8,448 bases of DNA from DATGZX01 sp035296965 (GTDB lineage Bacteria > Planctomycetota > Planctomycetia > Gemmatales > Gemmataceae): positions 1 through 8,448 of the forward strand of contig DATGZX010000054.1 in the NCBI GenBank assembly GCA_035296965.1, in the 5' to 3' direction. Positions 5,772 to 8,448 of the stretch are shown here, piece after piece; within the stretch, counting starts at the first letter, position 1; each line of letters begins with the position of its first letter. The translations under genes were made by a program, and so were the position numbers. The notes below the pieces were generated by a model. The model ran no database searches and was not told the origin of the DNA. It saw only the letters and a list, made by a program, of their open reading frames with translations.

Positions 5772-7973
5772 ATGTTGCGCAGAATAATGACATTGGTGTC
5801 CACCTCAGCGTCGATCAATCTTGCACGTCGGAATTCTGGGCACGCCGATCAGGCAAGACTGGGCATCACGAGCATCGCCGTCCTTCTGACGTTTTCAGCG
5901 GCCGCAGCATTTGGCGCGGCCGAGGGGACGGGTGATGCCGGGACTGAACTTGTCGCTCAACTACAAAACGCCGAGAAAGCAGGCGATCGTGTCGAGCCGG
6001 CCAAGGACGATGCCAAAAAGACCGACTCATCCAGCGCCAAGACGGGCTTGACCGTGGGCATCCTGGTCTTTTCGGGTGTGCAGATCATTGACTACACGGG
6101 GCCCTATGAAGCTTTTGGTCAGGCCCAATGCCGCGTGATTACGGTGGCGGAAAAACCCGGGCGCTTGACCACCGACATGGAGATGACCATTATTCCCAGC
6201 TTTTCCTTCGCTGATTGCCCCGAGCTTGATATTCTGGTTCTCCCCGGCGGTCGTGTTCGGCCCAACCCGACCGTCCGCCAGTGGGTGCGCGAGCGCGCGG
6301 AAAAAGCGCAGTATGTCCTGTCGGTCTGTAATGGCGCGTTTTTCCTCGGAGACGCCGGCTTGCTCGACGGGCTGACGGCGACCACCACTGCCGGCCTGAT
6401 CGACCGCCTGCAAAAGCTCACCCCTAAGTGCCGGGTTGTTCGTGACCAGCGCTTCGTGGATAACGGCAAGATCATCACATCCGCCGGCTTGTCCTCCGGA
6501 ATCGACGGCGCGCTGCACGTGATCGAAAAACTGCGCGGACGGGGCTTTGCTCAGGAAGTCGCCCTGGGAATGGAGTACCACTGGCAGCCGGATGTCCCGT
6601 ACGCGCGAGCGAATCTGGCCGACCGCCATCTACGCGCGCTTCTCGGGGTGCGCGGCCGGCGGCTCCCTCTCCCCGACGGCGTGAAATACACCCTCCTGCG
6701 TACCAATGGTGGGACCGACTACTGGGAAAAAAGTTGGACGGTGCGCACCGATATGACTGCGGAGGACTTGCTAAAGGTCCTCGAGCCGAATCTGCCGAAG
6801 AGCTGGAATAAAGTGCAGGACCCGAATTCGAGCAGCCTTGCCGGGGGCGCGGCGAAACGCAGCTGGGAGTTCACCGATGACGAAGGACACAACTGGCATG
6901 GCGTAGTCGAGGCGGTTTCCATTCCGAGTGGCGGGCTCGAGCTAAGCTTCCGGATCCGACAGGGCGCGCTTCCAACGGCTGCAATAGGCAGCGCTTCTCG
7001 TAGGAACCGTGAGACCGTGAGCGGGATTGTCGTGCAAATAAAAAAGGCCGACTATGCGGGTGATCGTACCGAGCTCAAGCGGCTTTTCGATGCGCTACAG
7101 CCTTTTGTGATGGATAACGAACTTGCCTCCCGCGTGCGCTACTGGCGTGGCTTCGCGATGTGGCGAAGGGCTTTAAACGGATTCAACGACGCGGTTGACC
7201 CGAAGGAGCTGGAACAAGATCTCAATGCAGCCGTGGATGAGTTCAACGCGGCCACTGCTGCGGATGCTGGTTTTGTGGACGCGAAGATTGGAAACGGCTC
7301 TTGTCTGTTCAGTCTCCTTTTCTTGCACCGCAGTGACGGTGCGCGCATGAAGAAATTGCTGGGCAGGGCCATTCCATTGCTCAAGGAAGCCCAGGCAGCA
7401 GCGCCCGAGAACCCGCGGCTTCTGTGGGTGCTGGGACCGAGTCGCTGGAATTCTCCGCCGGAGCGCGGGGGAGGGCAGGACAAGGCGCTGGCAACTTACC
7501 AACAGGGCCTGGAAGTCATTCGAAAAAACCCGGCCCAAAGAGAAAATCTCCTGGAGCCGTCCTGGGGGGAACCCGAATTGTTGATGAGTCTAGCTTGGTC
7601 GAATTTGAACAAATCTACACCGGACCTGACAGCCGCCGAGAATTTTGCGCTAGCAGCGCTGAAACTTGTGCCTGAGTGGCATTACGTTCGTGATATCCTC
7701 CTCCAGCAAATCAGAAAGGCAAAAGAGAAAGCCAGACCTGGCAGCTCGGCTGCCGCGGCTCCAAGCGGCGTCGCGGCTTTGGCCGCCCCCCCCCGCCGGT
7801 CCGCCGAAGCCGCCGGGAGTGCTTGTGGACTTGGGTGGCCACAGGCTCCACGTATTCTCCACCGGGGATGGCGGCCCGACCGTCGTCGTCGAATACGGCT
7901 TGGGAGATTTCTCCTTCGATTGGAACCTCGTTCAGTCACAGGTCTCGCATTTCACCCGGATTTGTACCTATGA
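5772..7973 (+). CDS. Exported DJ-1/PfpI-family protein fused to a TPR-like domain
   Basis: This 733-residue frame starts at ATG 5772, with AAGGGAG 8 bases upstream. A hydrophobic segment at about 30-49 (LGITSIAVLLTFSAAAAFGA) after a basic N-terminus suggests export. Residues 92-262 form a DJ-1/PfpI (GATase1-like) domain. It has E113 in DYTGPYEAFG, VLPGG (156-160), the nucleophile-elbow Cys186 in SVCNGAFFLGDAGLLDG, and SAGLSSGIDGALHVIEKLRG near the end. This resembles the isonitrile hydratase/GlxA-type branch, but the reaction is unknown. Residues ~300-400 are an unassigned alpha/beta stretch. Residues ~415-655 match a TPR-like family usually seen on its own, with RYWRGFAMWRRALNGFNDAV, ENPRLLWVLGPSRWN, GGGQDKALATYQQGLE, ELLMSLAWSNLN and LVPEWHYVRDILL. 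After an Ala/Pro linker the C9 run (7786-7794) shifts the frame. Residues from about 675 to the stop are Arg-rich and read the hydrolase DNA in the wrong frame. Confidence 0.85.
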   Translation: MLRRIMTLVSTSASINLARRNSGHADQARLGITSIAVLLTFSAAAAFGAAEGTGDAGTELVAQLQNAEKAGDRVEPAKDDAKKTDSSSAKTGLTVGILVFSGVQIIDYTGPYEAFGQAQCRVITVAEKPGRLTTDMEMTIIPSFSFADCPELDILVLPGGRVRPNPTVRQWVRERAEKAQYVLSVCNGAFFLGDAGLLDGLTATTTAGLIDRLQKLTPKCRVVRDQRFVDNGKIITSAGLSSGIDGALHVIEKLRGRGFAQEVALGMEYHWQPDVPYARANLADRHLRALLGVRGRRLPLPDGVKYTLLRTNGGTDYWEKSWTVRTDMTAEDLLKVLEPNLPKSWNKVQDPNSSSLAGGAAKRSWEFTDDEGHNWHGVVEAVSIPSGGLELSFRIRQGALPTAAIGSASRRNRETVSGIVVQIKKADYAGDRTELKRLFDALQPFVMDNELASRVRYWRGFAMWRRALNGFNDAVDPKELEQDLNAAVDEFNAATAADAGFVDAKIGNGSCLFSLLFLHRSDGARMKKLLGRAIPLLKEAQAAAPENPRLLWVLGPSRWNSPPERGGGQDKALATYQQGLEVIRKNPAQRENLLEPSWGEPELLMSLAWSNLNKSTPDLTAAENFALAALKLVPEWHYVRDILLQQIRKAKEKARPGSSAAAAPSGVAALAAPPRRSAEAAGSACGLGWPQAPRILHRGWRPDRRRRIRLGRFLLRLEPRSVTGLAFHPDLYL
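7786..7794 (+). repeat. C9 homopolymer at a frame break
   Basis: Nine consecutive C lie in the Ala/Pro linker of the fusion. Removing one base joins the DJ-1/TPR frame to the hydrolase frame without a stop (linker then APPAGPPKPPGVLVDLGG), giving one open frame 5772-8067 of 764 codons plus stop. As written, translation continues for about 60 residues in the wrong frame and ends at 7973. The cause may be a base-calling or assembly indel, a true mutation, or slippage. Confidence 0.85.
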
Positions 7974-8067
7974 TCGAGGAGGGTATGCGTGGAGTGACCC
8001 CGGACCCCGGCCCCGCACGAGCGCCAAGACGAACGCGGTTTTGCGATTGGCGAGCCTGCAATGCTAG
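7795..8067 (+). pseudogene. Alpha/beta-hydrolase N-terminal fragment, frameshifted fusion
   Basis: In the frame reached by skipping one C, 90 residues match the N-terminus of an alpha/beta-hydrolase family. They include PPGVLVDLGGHRLHVFSTGD, PTVVVEYGLGDFSFDWNLVQ (first strand and oxyanion loop) and the conserved block FTRICTYDRGGYAWSDPGP. Similarity seems to reach about TSAKTNAVLRLA and stops there. The nucleophile-elbow Ser (G-x-S-x-G), the catalytic Asp and His and the cap are missing, so the piece cannot be an active hydrolase. Family members are typically around 300 residues. The stop TAG (8065-8067) shares bases with the stop of the converging aldo/keto reductase fragment. The same frame has an upstream ATG at 7666, but that part overlies the TPR coding sequence and is not real. 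Confidence 0.75.
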
Positions 8068-8273
8068 TTCCATGCCAGTCCGGCGCGAGTGTTCCAGTAG
8101 TCGTTTTGCGATTCCTTCAGTGCATCAAGTAAATGGCTCGCGTCCTTGCTCCAAGGCATGGCCATCGGGGCAAGGTTCGAGTTCAGTTGGTCCACGTTGG
8201 CGGCACCGCTCAGCACCACGTCCGCTTGGCCCATGAATGTATAGAGACTGAGTTGGATTTCGGCATTTACCAT
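8064..8273 (-). pseudogene. Aldo/keto reductase C-terminal fragment
   Basis: Read on the - strand, 69 residues resemble the end of an aldo/keto reductase: ADVVLSGAANVDQLNSNL, the cofactor-side loop and helix near the C-terminus, then PWSKDASHLLDAL and DYWNTRAGLAWN before TAG. Full enzymes of this type are roughly 300-390 residues. The TIM-barrel core with the catalytic Asp-Tyr-Lys-His set is absent. An in-frame TAA lies two codons upstream of the ATG at 8273 and no ribosome site precedes it, so this is a 3' remnant rather than a small gene. The similarity becomes unclear upstream of about SLYTFMGQ, which places a breakpoint near 8240-8273. Confidence 0.7.
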
Positions 8274-8392
8274 GGGTTACCATCGCGGAGCCTTGGGATC
8301 GCATATGTCCAACCCGCCAGTATACAGCCCGGCTGTTGAACGAAGCCGAAGCGGCAGCTCATTGTCTGGTCACGTCGTTTCCTCACCTTTTT

Positions 8393-8415
8393 GCTGGTGC
8401 TGATGAAGCACCAGC
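8393..8415. repeat. Perfect 9-bp stem-loop
   Basis: GCTGGTGCT, loop GATGA, AGCACCAGC form a perfect hairpin. On the + strand five T precede the stem instead of following it, and on the - strand five A follow it. It therefore does not fit a standard intrinsic terminator in either direction. It lies in the last 175 bases, which hold no recognisable gene. Confidence 0.7.
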
Positions 8416-8448
8416 CCTCCTAACGTGCTCAACTTCCTGGTAGTCCCT

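Noticed and set aside
6027..6629. 200-residue - strand frame opposite the DJ-1 domain
   Set aside because: It is a shadow frame; the + strand carries the conserved Cys elbow and DJ-1 motifs.
8133..8339. 68-residue + strand frame across the reductase fragment
   Set aside because: It is antisense to the aldo/keto reductase end, which has family-like sequence on the - strand.
1..8448. CRISPR array, tRNA, rRNA or complete insertion sequence
   Set aside because: Scanned by eye on both strands; no regularly spaced short repeats, no cloverleaf or rRNA-like conserved blocks, and no transposase motifs were seen.

Overview
The window looks like a piece of a Planctomycetota genome, probably a metagenome-type contig. 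Three things suggest this. The large secreted protein has the N-terminal VEQL-E-R-x-LL motif of planctomycete surface and secreted proteins. The sigma factor is of the ECF type common in that phylum. The sigma gene is followed by the kind of TPR sequence usually attached to planctomycete protein kinases. Taxonomy is inferred from these family traits only.

Layout. (1) Bases 3-101 (+) hold the C-terminal tail of an unknown protein with one transmembrane segment. (2) Bases 107-4147 (-) encode a 1346-residue sedolisin (S53 serine-carboxyl peptidase) followed by about 900 residues of beta-helix-like repeats. These include three copies of a ~125-residue module, the last one cut short. (3) Bases 4405-4926 (-) are a TPR-protein remnant with an in-frame nonsense codon. 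It overlaps (4) a short ECF sigma factor, 4919-5239 (-), that holds region 2 only. (5) Bases 5240-5771 carry no gene I can recognise. (6) Bases 5772-7973 (+) encode an exported DJ-1/PfpI-family protein fused to a TPR-like domain. One base too many in a run of nine C (7786-7794) separates it from (7) an alpha/beta-hydrolase N-terminal fragment, 7795-8067 (+). With eight C the whole would be a single 764-codon fusion. (8) Bases 8064-8273 (-) are the C-terminal end of an aldo/keto reductase, tail to tail with the hydrolase fragment and sharing its stop-codon bases. (9) Bases 8274-8448 hold only a perfect 9-bp hairpin.

The common theme is joining of gene pieces. The sedolisin 3' end carries a small inverted copy of its own repeat module, the sigma gene runs into a TPR tail, the DJ-1 protein is fused to TPR and then to a hydrolase, and the hydrolase stops where an inverted aldo/keto reductase begins. 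Either this is a heavily rearranged accessory region with decaying genes, or the contig contains assembly errors. The sequence alone cannot decide, but the breakpoints are listed so that read mapping could. The sedolisin and the DJ-1/TPR protein are the only genes that look near-complete. Both appear to be exported. I see no evidence that they work in one pathway.
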